Positions 42,983 through 52,447 of a stretch of 64,000 bases of DNA are shown here, piece by piece; within the stretch, counting starts at the first letter, position 1, and each line of letters opens with the position of its first letter. Position numbers and translations under genes: made by a program. The notes below the pieces were generated by a model. That model was not told the DNA's origin. It saw only the letters and a program-made list of their open reading frames with translations, and searched no databases. Source of the stretch: a bacterium (GTDB lineage: Bacteria > Bacillota > Clostridia > Oscillospirales > Oscillospiraceae); contig JAHYYS010000001.1 in NCBI GenBank assembly GCA_019424865.1, positions 20,062 to 84,061 on the forward strand. Direction: 5' to 3'.

Positions 42983-43237
42983 CTACCGGCGATGGGGCGA
43001 GAGGGGGCGGGGCTCCTGCTCCACCAGGATAATGTCCTCGCCGAAGCGGCGCACCGATCCCCAGGGGATGTACAGGTCCTCCTCCCGGCCCAGCAGGCCG
43101 AACAGCCTGCGGCGGCCGGGGACCACCAGTGCCCGGACCTGGCCGCTCTCCAGATCCAGCTCCAAATCGCCGATGTAGCCAAAGCGGCTGCCGTCGGCGA
43201 TGCTGATCACCTCTTTATATTTCAGCTGCGCGATGCG
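42983..43237 (-). CDS. YlmC/YmxH family PRC-barrel protein
   Basis: 84 residues, a PRC-barrel domain seen in sporulating Firmicutes: MRIAQLKYKEVISIADGSRF, GYIGDLELDLESGQVRALVV, and DLYIPWGSVRRFGEDIILV. Function unknown; often linked to sporulation. Start ATG at 43237 behind AAGGGGG. Convergent with addA, with only ten bases between the stops. Confidence 0.9.
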   Translation of the reverse strand, partial: RIAQLKYKEVISIADGSRFGYIGDLELDLESGQVRALVVPGRRRLFGLLGREEDLYIPWGSVRRFGEDIILVEQEPRPLSPHRR

Positions 43238-43448
43238 CATATCCAAGCCCCCTTTTCTGCGTGGCTGTGCTGCCCTTCCCCAGGAGCATATGAGCCTGAA
43301 GGGATGTCCCATGCCCCCTCGGAGGAGAAGGACGCCTGCCGGGCGCGAAGTTTAAAAAAGACTTTAGGAAATCTTAATCCTTCCCTCACTCTGTCCTTAA
43401 CAAAGCTTTGCTACAATAGCGGCAGAATTGACAGGAGGAGGGAATCCC

Positions 43449-44708
43449 ATGACACATTGGCTGATTCTGACTGCTGCGGGGCTGACGGGCCTGTTCGGCC
43501 TGGCGCTGACGATATGGGGATGCTGGTATCTGGCGACGGGGGCGATGTCCTGGCGCCGGCCCATGGACTATGGCTGGCACCCGGCCCATACCCGGTTTGC
43601 CGTGCTGATTGCCGCACGGAACGAGGAGCTGGTGATCGGCCCGCTGATCAACAGCCTGCTGACCCAGGACTACCCCCCGGAGCTGTATGACATCTGGGTG
43701 CTCCCCAACAACTGTACGGACAATACCGCCCTGGCAGCCCGCCAGTTCGGGGCGCAGGTGCTGGAGTGTACCGTCCCGGTGAAGAGCAAGGGCGAGGTGC
43801 TGCGGTTTGCTTACCAATGTCTCAAGGGGCGGGGCTATGATGCCTACTGCGTCTTTGATGCGGATAACGTGGTGGCCCCCGGCTTCCTGAAGGAGATGAA
43901 CAACGCCCATATGGCGGGGGCGCGGGCCGCCCAGGGCTATCGGGACAGCAAAAATCCCTATGACACGGCGCTGTCCGGCTGCTGCTCCATCTATTACTGG
44001 ATGATGGACCGCTTTTATAACACCGGAAAGGCGGGCATGGGGCTGTCCGCCCTGATTAACGGCACCGGCTTTATGGTGTCCTCCGACCTGCTGGACAAGC
44101 TGGGGGGCTGGAACAGCCGCACCATCAGCGAGGACCTGGAGCTGACGGCCCAGTGCGTCCTGGCGGGACAGCGGGTGCACTGGGTGCCCAAGGCGGTTAC
44201 TTATGACGAGCAGCCCCTGTCCTGGAGCCAGTCCATCGCCCAGCGCCGGCGCTGGACCAGCGGGACGCTGCAGGTGGCCGAGTGTTATCTGGGCCGGACG
44301 GGGCGCGCGCTGCGCAGCCGGCCAGGCCTGTCCCTGGTGGATTTGGTCTCCACACTGGCAATCCCGTTTTATCAGGTGGCGGCGCTGGCCGGAGCGGTGC
44401 TGTCCGGCGCGGCAGCGGCGCTGAGCTGTCCCGAGGCGGAGCAGGCGGGGGCGGCTTTCCTGGCGACTGTGGCCCTGAATCTGGTGATGGCGGCGATGAC
44501 CTCCACCCTGGCGGCTCTGCTGGTGGTGTCGGTGGAGGGAAAGCGGGACAAGCGGCTTTGGAAGGCGCTGGCCCTGTACTGGCTGTTCCTCCTGTCCTGG
44601 GTTCCCATTACCATTGGAAGCCTGGCCAAGAAAACGACCGTGTGGGAGGAGATCCGCCATACCCGAAACGTGATGCCCACGGCTCTGGCGCGGGAGAGCG
44701 GTCTTTGA
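43449..44708 (+). CDS. Membrane-anchored family 2 glycosyltransferase
   Basis: 419 residues. One N-terminal helix (WLILTAAGLTGLFGLALTIW), a GT2 domain with AVLIAARNEELVIGPLI, CVFDADNVVAP (DxD-type metal site), TISEDLELT, and QRRRWTSG (the Q/RxxRW acceptor motif of processive GT2 enzymes). Two to three C-terminal helices follow. It may build a surface polysaccharide or glycolipid. Start ATG at 43449 behind GGAGGAGGG. Confidence 0.92.
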   Translation: MTHWLILTAAGLTGLFGLALTIWGCWYLATGAMSWRRPMDYGWHPAHTRFAVLIAARNEELVIGPLINSLLTQDYPPELYDIWVLPNNCTDNTALAARQFGAQVLECTVPVKSKGEVLRFAYQCLKGRGYDAYCVFDADNVVAPGFLKEMNNAHMAGARAAQGYRDSKNPYDTALSGCCSIYYWMMDRFYNTGKAGMGLSALINGTGFMVSSDLLDKLGGWNSRTISEDLELTAQCVLAGQRVHWVPKAVTYDEQPLSWSQSIAQRRRWTSGTLQVAECYLGRTGRALRSRPGLSLVDLVSTLAIPFYQVAALAGAVLSGAAAALSCPEAEQAGAAFLATVALNLVMAAMTSTLAALLVVSVEGKRDKRLWKALALYWLFLLSWVPITIGSLAKKTTVWEEIRHTRNVMPTALARESGL

Positions 44709-44756
44709 TACATCCCCGCGGACAGGCCTGGGGAGGTCTGAGCGGTAAGGCCGAAA

Positions 44757-44804
44757 TAAAAAGGAAGTGCCCATGGCGTCAGCCATGGGCACTCCCTTTT
44801 TAGA
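44757..44804 (+). terminator. Intrinsic terminator after the glycosyltransferase
   Basis: AAAAAGGAAGTGCCCATGGC, loop GTCA, GCCATGGGCACTCCCTTTTT. It works in both directions. Confidence 0.88.
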
Positions 44805-44840
44805 GCTTTATCGGGGTTGAGAGGGAATCCTGTGTAAAAC

Positions 44841-45741
44841 TCAGGCGTTCTCCTCCCGCTTCTTGCCGGAGATGACCAGCCAGGCCAGGCCGATGCCGGA
44901 CAGAAGCGCCACGGCGGCCCAAATCAGAGAGGCGTCGCCCGTCTCGGGCACCTCAGCGGTGGGCACGTCGGGGTCCTCCAGATCCGTGCCGCCGCCGGGC
45001 TGGGTGGGGTCAGTGGGATCGGTGGGCAGCTCGCCCTCGGGCACCTCGGGGTCGGGGATGTCCTCGCCCTCGGCGGTGTAGTACAGGTCAACGACCTTGT
45101 CCTCCCGGATGTTGGTGCCGGAGAGGGGGTCGCCCTCTTCGCCCTCAGCCTGGGTGCGGACCGTTCCGGTCAGCTCGAAGGCGCCGCCGTTGGTGCTGGT
45201 GTAGTACTCATGGACCACGGTGTAGCCGGTGTCGGCGGGGATCTTCGCATAGACGGTGTTGGCAGGCAGCGTAATGTGATCCATGGCGTAATCGGCCTGG
45301 GCCTCGGCCCAGACAAGACCCAGGGGATCGTTTCCGAATTCCTCTTTCCAATCGGCGAAGCCGCCGACAAACATCTCCGCGATTCCGCGGGTGCTGGCGA
45401 TTTGCTTATGGTCAATGGCCCCGGTGATGACGCCGGTGGTGGCCACCGTGCCGGTATAGCCGGCCGGGAGCTGCGCAAAGGCGACCTCCAGGCTGATCTC
45501 CTCCTGAAGCTCCCCTGCTGTATACGCCCCCGTACGCCACTGCACCGGGATGGTGAAGGAGGGGACGACGGTGCCGTCTTCCTCGGTCAGATCAGCAACC
45601 GGAACGGTAAAGGTGTACGAGCTGTCCTCGGTGACATAATCATAGGTTTTGCTGGTGTCGCCGATTTTGATTTCGCCGGTGGGCTCCAGGAAGGTGCAGG
45701 TAAAGGTAAAGCTCACATTGCCGTTGTCATCCAGCAGGATT
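44841..45741 (-). pseudogene. Sortase-anchored surface protein, 5'-truncated
   Basis: The C-terminus is a classic sorting signal: VPETG, then a hydrophobic helix (ASLIWAAVALLSGIGLAWLV) and a basic tail SGKKREENA, preceded by a Pro/Asp-rich wall-spanning stretch (PTDPTDPTQPGGG). Residues before it are pilin/Ig-like. The frame can be read back past the first GTG (45716) to KILLDDNGNVSF and then a TGA at about 45742. There is no signal peptide and no ribosome site, although such a protein must be exported. The lost 5' end is replaced by hairpin array B. Either a pseudogene or an assembly join. Confidence 0.6.
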
Positions 45742-45754
45742 TTTCATCATTCCG

Positions 45755-45869
45755 GTCTGGCGGCCCTCCGGCCGCCGGGAACAGGTCTGCCTGACCTCAA
45801 GGTCAGGCAGAGACGCGGTCGACCGCGTCTCTGAATCGATTCGCCACCGGAGTCAAAAACGATTCCGGG
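45755..45869. repeat. Hairpin array element (array B)
   Basis: Consecutive stems: GGCGGCC/GGCCGCC (about 45760-45777), CTGCCTGACC/GGTCAGGCAG (45786-45809), AGAGACGCGG/CCGCGTCTCT (a perfect palindrome around GTCGAC, 45809-45832), GAATCGATTC, and CCGGAGTC/GATTCCGG (about 45845-45869). Same design as array A but different sequence. It abuts the truncated surface gene. Confidence 0.6.
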
Positions 45870-46060
45870 GCATATTGCAGTTTCCCCATGCACCCTCCTC
45901 TCTCAGGCGGGCCGCGGGCCCGCTGTCCGATTTTGCCGCGGAAGGGCGGAAACAGACGGTTCGTCTCTGGCCCCTCCAATTTTGTATTTCTATTCACAGT
46001 ATAGCACACGCCGGTTACAAAACCGGTTACATTTCCCATAAATTCGTTCAGAGAAATGAA
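45870..46060. promoter_or_regulatory. Intergenic region with two CCGGTTAC direct repeats
   Basis: CCGGTTAC occurs twice 12 bases apart (about 46011-46030), next to a TATACT-like box on the minus strand (TGTGCTATACTGTG). This looks like an operator/promoter for the lost upstream part of the minus-strand surface gene. No gene is seen except a 28-codon frame (45803-45889) that enters array B. Confidence 0.4.
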
Positions 46061-46102
46061 AAATACTGCACAAAAATTCAAAGAAATTTTTGTGCAGTAT
46101 TT
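46061..46102. terminator. Terminator of ackA
   Basis: 18-bp perfect stem AAATACTGCACAAAAATT / AATTTTTGTGCAGTATTT around CAAAGA, 37 bases after the ackA stop on the minus strand. Confidence 0.88.
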
Positions 46103-46138
46103 CCAATGCTATGCAGTCAGCTTAGCGGGAAACGAAGC

Positions 46139-47338
46139 TCAGCCCTTGACCAGAGCGGCCGTATCCACGGCGATCATCAGCTCCTCGTTGGTGGGAATCA
46201 CCAGCACGCGGACCTTGGAGTCGTCGGCGGCCACGTCGACCTCTTTCCCACGGGTGTTGTTCTTCTCCGCATCCAGCTTGACACCCATGTACTCCAGACC
46301 GGAGACAGCGGCGGCCCGAGTGTCGGGGCCGTTCTCACCCACGCCGGCGGTGAAGATGATGGCATCCACGCCGCCCATGGCCGCGGCGTAAGAGCCGATG
46401 TACTTCTTCACGCTGTAACAGAAGGCATCCAGAGCCAGCTGGGCCCGCTGATCGCTCTGGGCGGCAGCGGCCTCCAGATCCCGGAAGTCGGAGGACACGC
46501 CGGAAATGCCCAGCACGCCGGACTTCTTGTTCAGGACGCTCAGCATCTCCTTGATGTCATAGCCGTGCTTGTTCATCAGGTACTCCAGAATGCCCGCGTC
46601 GATGTCGCCGCAGCGGGTGCCCATGGGCAGGCCGGCCAGGGGGGTGAAGCCCATGGAGGTGTCCACGCTCTTGCCGCCGTCGATGGCGGTGATGGAGGAG
46701 CCGTTGCCCAGGTGGCAGGAGATCAGCTTCAGCTGCTCGATGGGCTTGCCCAGCATGGCGGCCGCCCGCTGGGAGACATATTTGTGGCTGGTGCCGTGGA
46801 AGCCATAGCGGCGGACCTTGTCCTGCGCATAGAACTCATAGGGCAGGGCATAGGTGTAGGCCACCGGGGGCATGGTCTGGTGGAAGGCAGTGTCAAACAC
46901 GGCCACCTGGGGCACGTTGGGGCCCATCACGGCCACACAGGCCTTGATGCCGGTGATGTTGGCGGGGTTGTGGAGGGGGGCCAGGGGGATGCACTCCTCC
47001 AGAGCGGCCATCACCTTTTCATCAATCAGCACCGAGCCGGAGAACGCCTCGCCGCCGTGGACCACCCGGTGGCCCACCGCGTCGATCTCCTGCATGGTGG
47101 AAATGACGCCGTTTTTCTCATCCACCAGGGCGTTGAGCACCGCCTGGATGGCCTCGGAGTGGGTAGGCATGGGCACGTCGGCCTCTTTGATGGGCTCCTT
47201 GCCCTCGGGCTTGTAAGTAAATTTGCCGTCAATGCCAATCCGCTCGCACAGGCCCTTGGCCAGTACCTGCTGGGTATCGGGGTTGAGCAGCTGGTACTTC
47301 AGGGATGAGCTGCCGGCGTTGATTACCAGAATGTTCAT
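46139..47338 (-). CDS. ackA: Acetate kinase
   Basis: 399 residues, full length. Makes acetate and ATP from acetyl phosphate in fermentation. Seen: [60 protein letters not shown], and [10 protein letters not shown]. Start ATG at 47338 behind AAGGAG. No pta is adjacent. Confidence 0.98.
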   Translation of the reverse strand: MNILVINAGSSSLKYQLLNPDTQQVLAKGLCERIGIDGKFTYKPEGKEPIKEADVPMPTHSEAIQAVLNALVDEKNGVISTMQEIDAVGHRVVHGGEAFSGSVLIDEKVMAALEECIPLAPLHNPANITGIKACVAVMGPNVPQVAVFDTAFHQTMPPVAYTYALPYEFYAQDKVRRYGFHGTSHKYVSQRAAAMLGKPIEQLKLISCHLGNGSSITAIDGGKSVDTSMGFTPLAGLPMGTRCGDIDAGILEYLMNKHGYDIKEMLSVLNKKSGVLGISGVSSDFRDLEAAAAQSDQRAQLALDAFCYSVKKYIGSYAAAMGGVDAIIFTAGVGENGPDTRAAAVSGLEYMGVKLDAEKNNTRGKEVDVAADDSKVRVLVIPTNEELMIAVDTAALVKG

Positions 47339-47381
47339 GGGACTTGTTCTCCTTCACCAATCAATTTTTCCTTGCAACGGG

Positions 47382-47410
47382 TTGCCTTGCGCCGGAAAAT
47401 ACACTACAAT
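47382..47410 (+). promoter_or_regulatory. Sigma-A promoter of tmcAL
   Basis: TTGCCT (47382-47387), 17-base spacer, TACAAT (47405-47410), 109 bases before the TTG start. Confidence 0.65.
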
Positions 47411-47518
47411 AGTAGGGTCCTGCCGACGGGTATGTCTATTGTACCCCTTTTTATACGGGAGGACAACCATTTTTTATGGAAAATTGATCATGTTCTACCG
47501 AGAGGAGGCGGCGGGGGC

Positions 47519-48769
47519 TTGCAGTGGGCGGGAATCGTGGCAGAATATAACCCCTTTCACACCGGACATGCCTACCAGATTCAGCAGACCAGGCGGGCGC
47601 TTGGGGGCGAGGCGGGCATTGCGGCCGTGATGAGCGGCAACTGGGTGCAGTCGGCCGACTGCGCCATTGCCGACAAGTGGACCCGGGCCCGCCTGGCCCT
47701 GATGGGGGACGCGGATCTGGTGCTGGAGCTGCCCACGGTGTGGGCGATGTCCTCGGCGGAGTCCTTTGCCCGGGGGGCGGTGGAGCTGCTGGCCGCCGCC
47801 GGCGCAGTGGACGTGCTCTCCTTCGGCAGTGAGTGCGGGGACGCGGAGCGCCTGGAGCAGGTGGCCGCCTGTCTGGACAGCCCCGCCTGCCAGCAGGCGC
47901 TGCGCCGCCTTGTGGACGGGGGCGCACCCTTTGCCGCCTGCCGTCAGGCGGCGGTGGGAGAGGTGCTGGGGGAGGAGCTGGCCGGCCTGCTGGCCAGGCC
48001 CAACAACAATCTGGGGGTGGAGTATATCCGCGCCCTCCGTGCCCTGAAAAGCGGCATCCGCCCCATGACCGTTTTGCGCCGGGGCGCGCCCCACAACGGA
48101 GTGGTGTTCCGGCACGGGGCGCAGTCCGCCCCCTCCGATCCGGCTTTTATGGCAATGCCCCAGTTTATGTCCGCCACCCAGATCCGGATGGACCTGATGG
48201 CAGGGGACTGGGACCAGGCGGAGCCCTATCTGCTCCCCGGCAGCCGGGTGCTGCTGGAACGGAATATGATGACGGGCCGGCCCGGACTGCGCCGGGTGGA
48301 GCGGGCGGTTCTGGCCCGGGTGCGGACCATGACGGCAGAGGACTGGGCCCGCCTGCCGGACAGCGGGGCGGCGGAGGGCCTGCCCCGGCGGCTGGAGCGG
48401 GCGGGGCGGCAGTGCCGCAGCCTGGAGGAGTTTTTCGATTTGGCCAAGACCAGGCGCTTTCCCCACGCCCGGCTGCGGCGGCTGCTGCTGTGGGCCTATC
48501 TGGGGCTTGCCCGGGCGGATCGGCCGGAGCACCCCCCCTATTTGCGGGTGCTGGGCTTCAATGGCAGGGGGCGGGAGCTGCTGCGAACCATGAAGGAGCG
48601 GGCGGCTTTGCCGGTTTTGACCAAGCCCGCCCACGCCCGCACCCTGGACGAGGCGGGGCGGCGGCTGTTTGAGCTGGAGGCCCGGTGCACAGATCTGTAC
48701 GATTTGTGCCTGGAGACGGTTCCCGCCCCCGGCCGGGAGTGGACAACCGGGCCGGTTGTGCTGGAATAA
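47519..48769 (+). CDS. tmcAL: tRNA(Met) cytidine acetate ligase
   Basis: 416 residues, the YlbM family, which acetylates C34 of elongator tRNA-Met using acetate and ATP. HxGH-type nucleotide site: GIVAEYNPFHTGHAYQI at the N-terminus, followed by VMSGNWVQSAD and LVLELPTVWAMSSAESFA. RPNNNLGVEYIRAL and SATQIRMDLMAG follow. Start TTG at 47519, ten bases after GAGGAGG; the reading frame upstream has no ribosome site. It sits next to ackA, an acetate-linked neighbour. Confidence 0.9.
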   Translation: MQWAGIVAEYNPFHTGHAYQIQQTRRALGGEAGIAAVMSGNWVQSADCAIADKWTRARLALMGDADLVLELPTVWAMSSAESFARGAVELLAAAGAVDVLSFGSECGDAERLEQVAACLDSPACQQALRRLVDGGAPFAACRQAAVGEVLGEELAGLLARPNNNLGVEYIRALRALKSGIRPMTVLRRGAPHNGVVFRHGAQSAPSDPAFMAMPQFMSATQIRMDLMAGDWDQAEPYLLPGSRVLLERNMMTGRPGLRRVERAVLARVRTMTAEDWARLPDSGAAEGLPRRLERAGRQCRSLEEFFDLAKTRRFPHARLRRLLLWAYLGLARADRPEHPPYLRVLGFNGRGRELLRTMKERAALPVLTKPAHARTLDEAGRRLFELEARCTDLYDLCLETVPAPGREWTTGPVVLE

Positions 48770-48815
48770 GGGGCGCGTCTGAACCGGCGGCCCGCAGAGC
48801 GGAAAAGAGGACACT

Positions 48816-49916
48816 ATGGAAACCAAGAAGAAGCAGAGGAGCGGAAAGCTGACATGGGGCCTGGCCCTGGGGCTGCCGCTGATTTTGACGGCGCTGTTTC
48901 TGGTGCTGCGGGGAAACAAGGCCCTGATGGAGCGCTGGGTCATGGGGGTTATGGATCCGGTGGAGCAGTTCCTGGGCCGGCTGTGGTCGTGGGCCCCCTT
49001 CTCGGCGGCCGAGGTGCTCACCGCCCTGTTCCTGCTGGGGAGCGCGGCATGGCTGCTCCGCGCGGCGGTGCTGGCAGTCCGCCGGCGGGATGGCCGGGGG
49101 CTGCTGCGCCGTCTGCTGGCTTTTGCGGCGGCCCTTCTGTGGCTTTGGGCGGCCCTCAACTGGATGTGGAACGCCGGCTACTATGCCAGGTCCTTTCAGG
49201 AGCGCAGCGGTTTGGAGACGCAGCCCTATTCGGTGGAGAAGCTGGAGCAGGTGACCGCCCTGTTTGCCCAGCGGGCGGCGGAGTTTTCCACCCAGGTGCA
49301 GCGGGATGAAAACGGCCTGTTCGCCGAGGAGCGGGAGGATATTTTTGCCCGGGGCGTTTCCGTCTACCAGGAGATTGTCCGGGAATTTCCCTGCCTGGAG
49401 CTGGAGCCCTCTGTGCGGGCAAAGCCCCTGGTCTGCTCCCGCCTTCAGAGCATCCTGGGCTTTACCGGGGTGTACTTTCCCTTCACCGGAGAGGCCAACG
49501 TGAATGTGGACGCGCCGGCCTGCCTGCTGCCGGCCACCATCGCCCACGAGATGGCCCACCAGCGGATGGTGGCCCGGGAGCAGGAGGCCAACTTTGTGGG
49601 CATTGCCGCCGCCGTCACCAGCGCGGACCCGGTGTATCAGTATTCCGGCTATCTGATGGGGCTGATTCAGCTGTGCAATGCCCTGGCGCCGGTGGATCGG
49701 GAGGGGTGGAATGCCATTGTGCAGCAGTATTTTACCCCGGAGCTGGCCGCCGACTGGAACGACAACAACGCCTATTGGGCGCAGATGTCCTCCCCGGTGG
49801 AGGATGCGGCGGAGCAGGTGTATGACTCCTTTTTGAAGGGCAACGGCCAGGAGCTGGGCATCCGGTCCTATGGAGCCTGCGTGGATTTGCTGGTGGCCTA
49901 TTTCGGCGGGCAGTGA
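48816..49916 (+). CDS. DUF3810 membrane protein with HExxH motif
   Basis: 366 residues. Three N-terminal membrane helices (about residues 12-110), then an extracytoplasmic-looking domain with ATIAHEMAHQRMVAREQEANF (a gluzincin-type HExxH plus a downstream Glu), so a possible zinc metalloprotease. The family has no known function. Start ATG at 48816 behind AAAGAGG. Confidence 0.88.
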   Translation: METKKKQRSGKLTWGLALGLPLILTALFLVLRGNKALMERWVMGVMDPVEQFLGRLWSWAPFSAAEVLTALFLLGSAAWLLRAAVLAVRRRDGRGLLRRLLAFAAALLWLWAALNWMWNAGYYARSFQERSGLETQPYSVEKLEQVTALFAQRAAEFSTQVQRDENGLFAEEREDIFARGVSVYQEIVREFPCLELEPSVRAKPLVCSRLQSILGFTGVYFPFTGEANVNVDAPACLLPATIAHEMAHQRMVAREQEANFVGIAAAVTSADPVYQYSGYLMGLIQLCNALAPVDREGWNAIVQQYFTPELAADWNDNNAYWAQMSSPVEDAAEQVYDSFLKGNGQELGIRSYGACVDLLVAYFGGQ

Positions 49917-49924
49917 GAGAACAT

Positions 49925-49964
49925 AGGTGGCTTGTCACCGGAGGCGGTGACAAGCCGCTTTTTC
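49925..49964 (+). terminator. Intrinsic terminator after DUF3810 gene
   Basis: GGCTTGTCACC, loop GGAGG, CGGTGACAAGCC, then GCTTTTTC. Confidence 0.85.
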
Positions 49965-50058
49965 AAACGGCGCGGGATGAGGGGATTTCCCCGCAGACCG
50001 GGCCGGGGCCGCAGGGCAGGGAAGCTGCGGCATCGGGACAGAAAATTTGGAGTGCAGT

Positions 50059-52164
50059 ATGGAGTTTACACAATGGAAACAAGCGGCGGGCCTGCGTCTG
50101 GACCCCCAGCAGGATGCGGCGGTGCAGGCCGCCGACGGCCCGGTGCTGCTGCTGGCGGTGCCCGGCAGCGGGAAGACCACGGTGCTGGTGGCCCGGCTGG
50201 GGTATCTGCGCTATGTGCGGGGGGTTCCGCCGGAGCGCATCCTGACCATGACCTATACCGTGGCCGCCGCTGGGGATATGCGGCGGCGGTTTGCCGCCCT
50301 GTTTGGGGAACAGGAGAGCCGGCTGCTGGAGTTCCGGACCATCAACGGCGTGTGCAGCCGGATCATCCGGCTCTATGAGCGGACCATGGGCCGCACGGCC
50401 TTCCGCCTGATGGAGGACGGCGGGCAGAAGAGTGCGCTGCTGGGGGAGCTCTTCCGCGGCCTGACCGGTGAATTTGCCTCGGAGAGCACCCTGAAGAGCC
50501 TGGAAACCGCCCTGACCTACGCGAAAAACCAGATGCTCCGGGGCGAGCAGCTGGAGGAAGTAAAGGTGGAGGGGGTGGACTTTCCGGCCTTTTACCGGGC
50601 CTATGGCCGGGCCCTGCGGGAGCGGGAGCTGATGGACTATGACGACCAGATGGTCTACGCGCTGCAGATTTTGAGGCAGTACCCCCAGATTCTCCAGAAA
50701 GTTCAGGCGCGCTATTCCTATTTTTGCGTGGACGAGGCCCAGGACACCTCGAAGATCCAGCATGAAATCATCCGCCTGCTGGCCGGCCGGAGCCGGAACC
50801 TCTTCCTGGTGGGGGACGAGGACCAGAGCATCTATGGCTTCCGGGCCGCCTTTCCCCAGGCCCTGACCCAGTTTGACAAGGGCTATCCCGACGCCCGGGT
50901 GCTGTATCTGGAACAAAATTACCGCTCCACCCAGCCGATCGTGGCGGCAGCGGACCAGTTTATCCAGCGCAATCAGAACCGCCGCCCCAAGCATATGCGG
51001 GCAGTTAGGGGGGCGGGGCCCCAGGTGCAGGAGATCTCCGTGTACGACCGGCGGGAGCAGTACCGCTATCTGCGCGGGGTGGCGGCGGACAGCACCGTCC
51101 AGACCGCCGTGCTCTACCGGGATAACGACAGCGCTCTGCCGCTTGTGGATCTGCTGGACCGGGCCGGGATTCCCTACCGCTGCCGGCAGATGGAGTGCCT
51201 CTTTTTTACCAACCGGGTGGTGCGGGACCTGACGGATCTGATCCGCTTTGCCCGGGAGCCCTGGGACGGCGCGCGCTTTCTCAATCTCTATTACAAGCTG
51301 GGGGCCGGCATCAGCCGGGCCCTGGCCCAGGAGGCGGCGGCCGCGGCGGGCGGGGCGGGGGAGCCCATCCTGCCCTATATCGCCGCATCCCCTGCCGCCT
51401 CCCCCTGGACGAAGAAGCAGTGCCGCGCGCTGCAGACCCACCTGAACCGGCTGCTGGAGGAGCGGGCGGACAAGGCGGTTTACCGCATGGTGCACTTCAT
51501 GGGCTATGGGGACTATCTGGAGGAGCGGGGCGGCGATCTGAGCAAGGCGGAAATTCTGGAGGCCCTGGGCGCGGAGGAGCCCACGCCGGAGCGGCTGCTG
51601 GCGCGGCTGGAGGAGCTGAGCGGCGTGGTGCGGGAAGGGAACGCCGATCCCGACTGCCCCTTTGTGCTCTCCACCATCCATTCCAGCAAGGGCCTGGAAT
51701 ATGACAGGGTGATCCTGATGGACGTGGCGGACGGCCTGCTGCCCAAGACCCTGCCGGGGCCGGGGGCCGCGCCGGAGGAGCTGGAGGCGTACGAGGAGGA
51801 GCGGCGGCTGTTTTATGTGGGCATGACCCGGGCGAAGGAGCGGCTGAGCGTCATCACCTTTCGAAAGGATACCCTGGCCTCCCGCTTTTCCGGGGAGCTG
51901 TTCCCCAAAAAGGAGCCGGACCAAGGGGCACGCCCGGGGAAGCGGTATCCCCTCGCCCCGGCAAAGACGCAGGGACAGGGCACAGAGGAGGCCGGGGACT
52001 ATACGCCGGGGACACGGATTTCGCACCAGGTATTTGGCCCGGGAACCCTGACGTCCCGGACCGGCGACATTGCCACCGCGGCCTTTGACAGCGGCGCGGT
52101 GAAAAAGCTCTCCGTCTCCACCGCCCTTCGGGCGGGGCAGCTGCGGCGGGAGGGAGCGCTTTGA
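50059..52164 (+). CDS. UvrD/PcrA-like ATP-dependent helicase
   Basis: 701 residues, superfamily 1A. Walker A AVPGSGKTTVLVARL near residue 33-48, FCVDEAQDTSKIQHEI near 222, LVGDEDQSIYGFRAA, EQNYRSTQPIV, STIHSSKGLEYDRVILMDV, and FYVGMTRAKERL. A C-terminal extension ends with a Tudor-like patch (GTRISHQVFGPGTLTSRTGD) as in PcrA/UvrD, which couples to RNA polymerase. Start ATG at 50059 with GGAG seven bases before it. A shorter relative of PcrA; its exact role is not clear. Confidence 0.92.
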   Translation: MEFTQWKQAAGLRLDPQQDAAVQAADGPVLLLAVPGSGKTTVLVARLGYLRYVRGVPPERILTMTYTVAAAGDMRRRFAALFGEQESRLLEFRTINGVCSRIIRLYERTMGRTAFRLMEDGGQKSALLGELFRGLTGEFASESTLKSLETALTYAKNQMLRGEQLEEVKVEGVDFPAFYRAYGRALRERELMDYDDQMVYALQILRQYPQILQKVQARYSYFCVDEAQDTSKIQHEIIRLLAGRSRNLFLVGDEDQSIYGFRAAFPQALTQFDKGYPDARVLYLEQNYRSTQPIVAAADQFIQRNQNRRPKHMRAVRGAGPQVQEISVYDRREQYRYLRGVAADSTVQTAVLYRDNDSALPLVDLLDRAGIPYRCRQMECLFFTNRVVRDLTDLIRFAREPWDGARFLNLYYKLGAGISRALAQEAAAAAGGAGEPILPYIAASPAASPWTKKQCRALQTHLNRLLEERADKAVYRMVHFMGYGDYLEERGGDLSKAEILEALGAEEPTPERLLARLEELSGVVREGNADPDCPFVLSTIHSSKGLEYDRVILMDVADGLLPKTLPGPGAAPEELEAYEEERRLFYVGMTRAKERLSVITFRKDTLASRFSGELFPKKEPDQGARPGKRYPLAPAKTQGQGTEEAGDYTPGTRISHQVFGPGTLTSRTGDIATAAFDSGAVKKLSVSTALRAGQLRREGAL

Positions 52165-52263
52165 AAAAGCCCGGGGACAGTCTCAAAAGACGCCCCTTCC
52201 CTGCGGCCCGGAATGAATCACAAAGCCGTTTCCTTGACCGGAGGCGCGGATTGAAATTTGTAT

Positions 52264-52351
52264 TGCCGCACGGCAAAATGCTGGGGATTTCTCCCCTTCC
52301 CGGTAAAAAAGCACACCGCAAGCCAATCTGTGGCTTGCGGTGTGCTTTTTC
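52264..52351. repeat. Hairpin array with terminator (array C)
   Basis: TGCCG/CGGCA (52264-52275), GGGGA/TCCCC (about 52283-52296), then the terminator AAAAAAGCACACCGCAAGCC / GGCTTGCGGTGTGCTTTTT (52304-52350). It lies between the convergent helicase and YhcH genes and ends the helicase transcript. The flanks (52170-52263, 52352-52447) show no gene. Confidence 0.6.
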
Positions 52352-52447
52352 TGGAATGCCGTGTCAAATTTGAAGTCGTGCGGGCCGGCGAAAAAATGTG
52401 GGGAGGAAAAGAGGACAAAAGAGACCGGCGCGCACAAAGGGCCCCAA

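Noticed and set aside
45803..45889. 28-codon frame starting MGKLQYAPESF with a good ribosome site
   Set aside because: It ends inside the palindrome of array B. It might be the real start of the lost surface gene or part of the repeat; it cannot stand as a gene by itself.
52183..52437. 84-codon minus-strand frame over array C
   Set aside because: Covers the terminator hairpin and has no family; repeat-derived.
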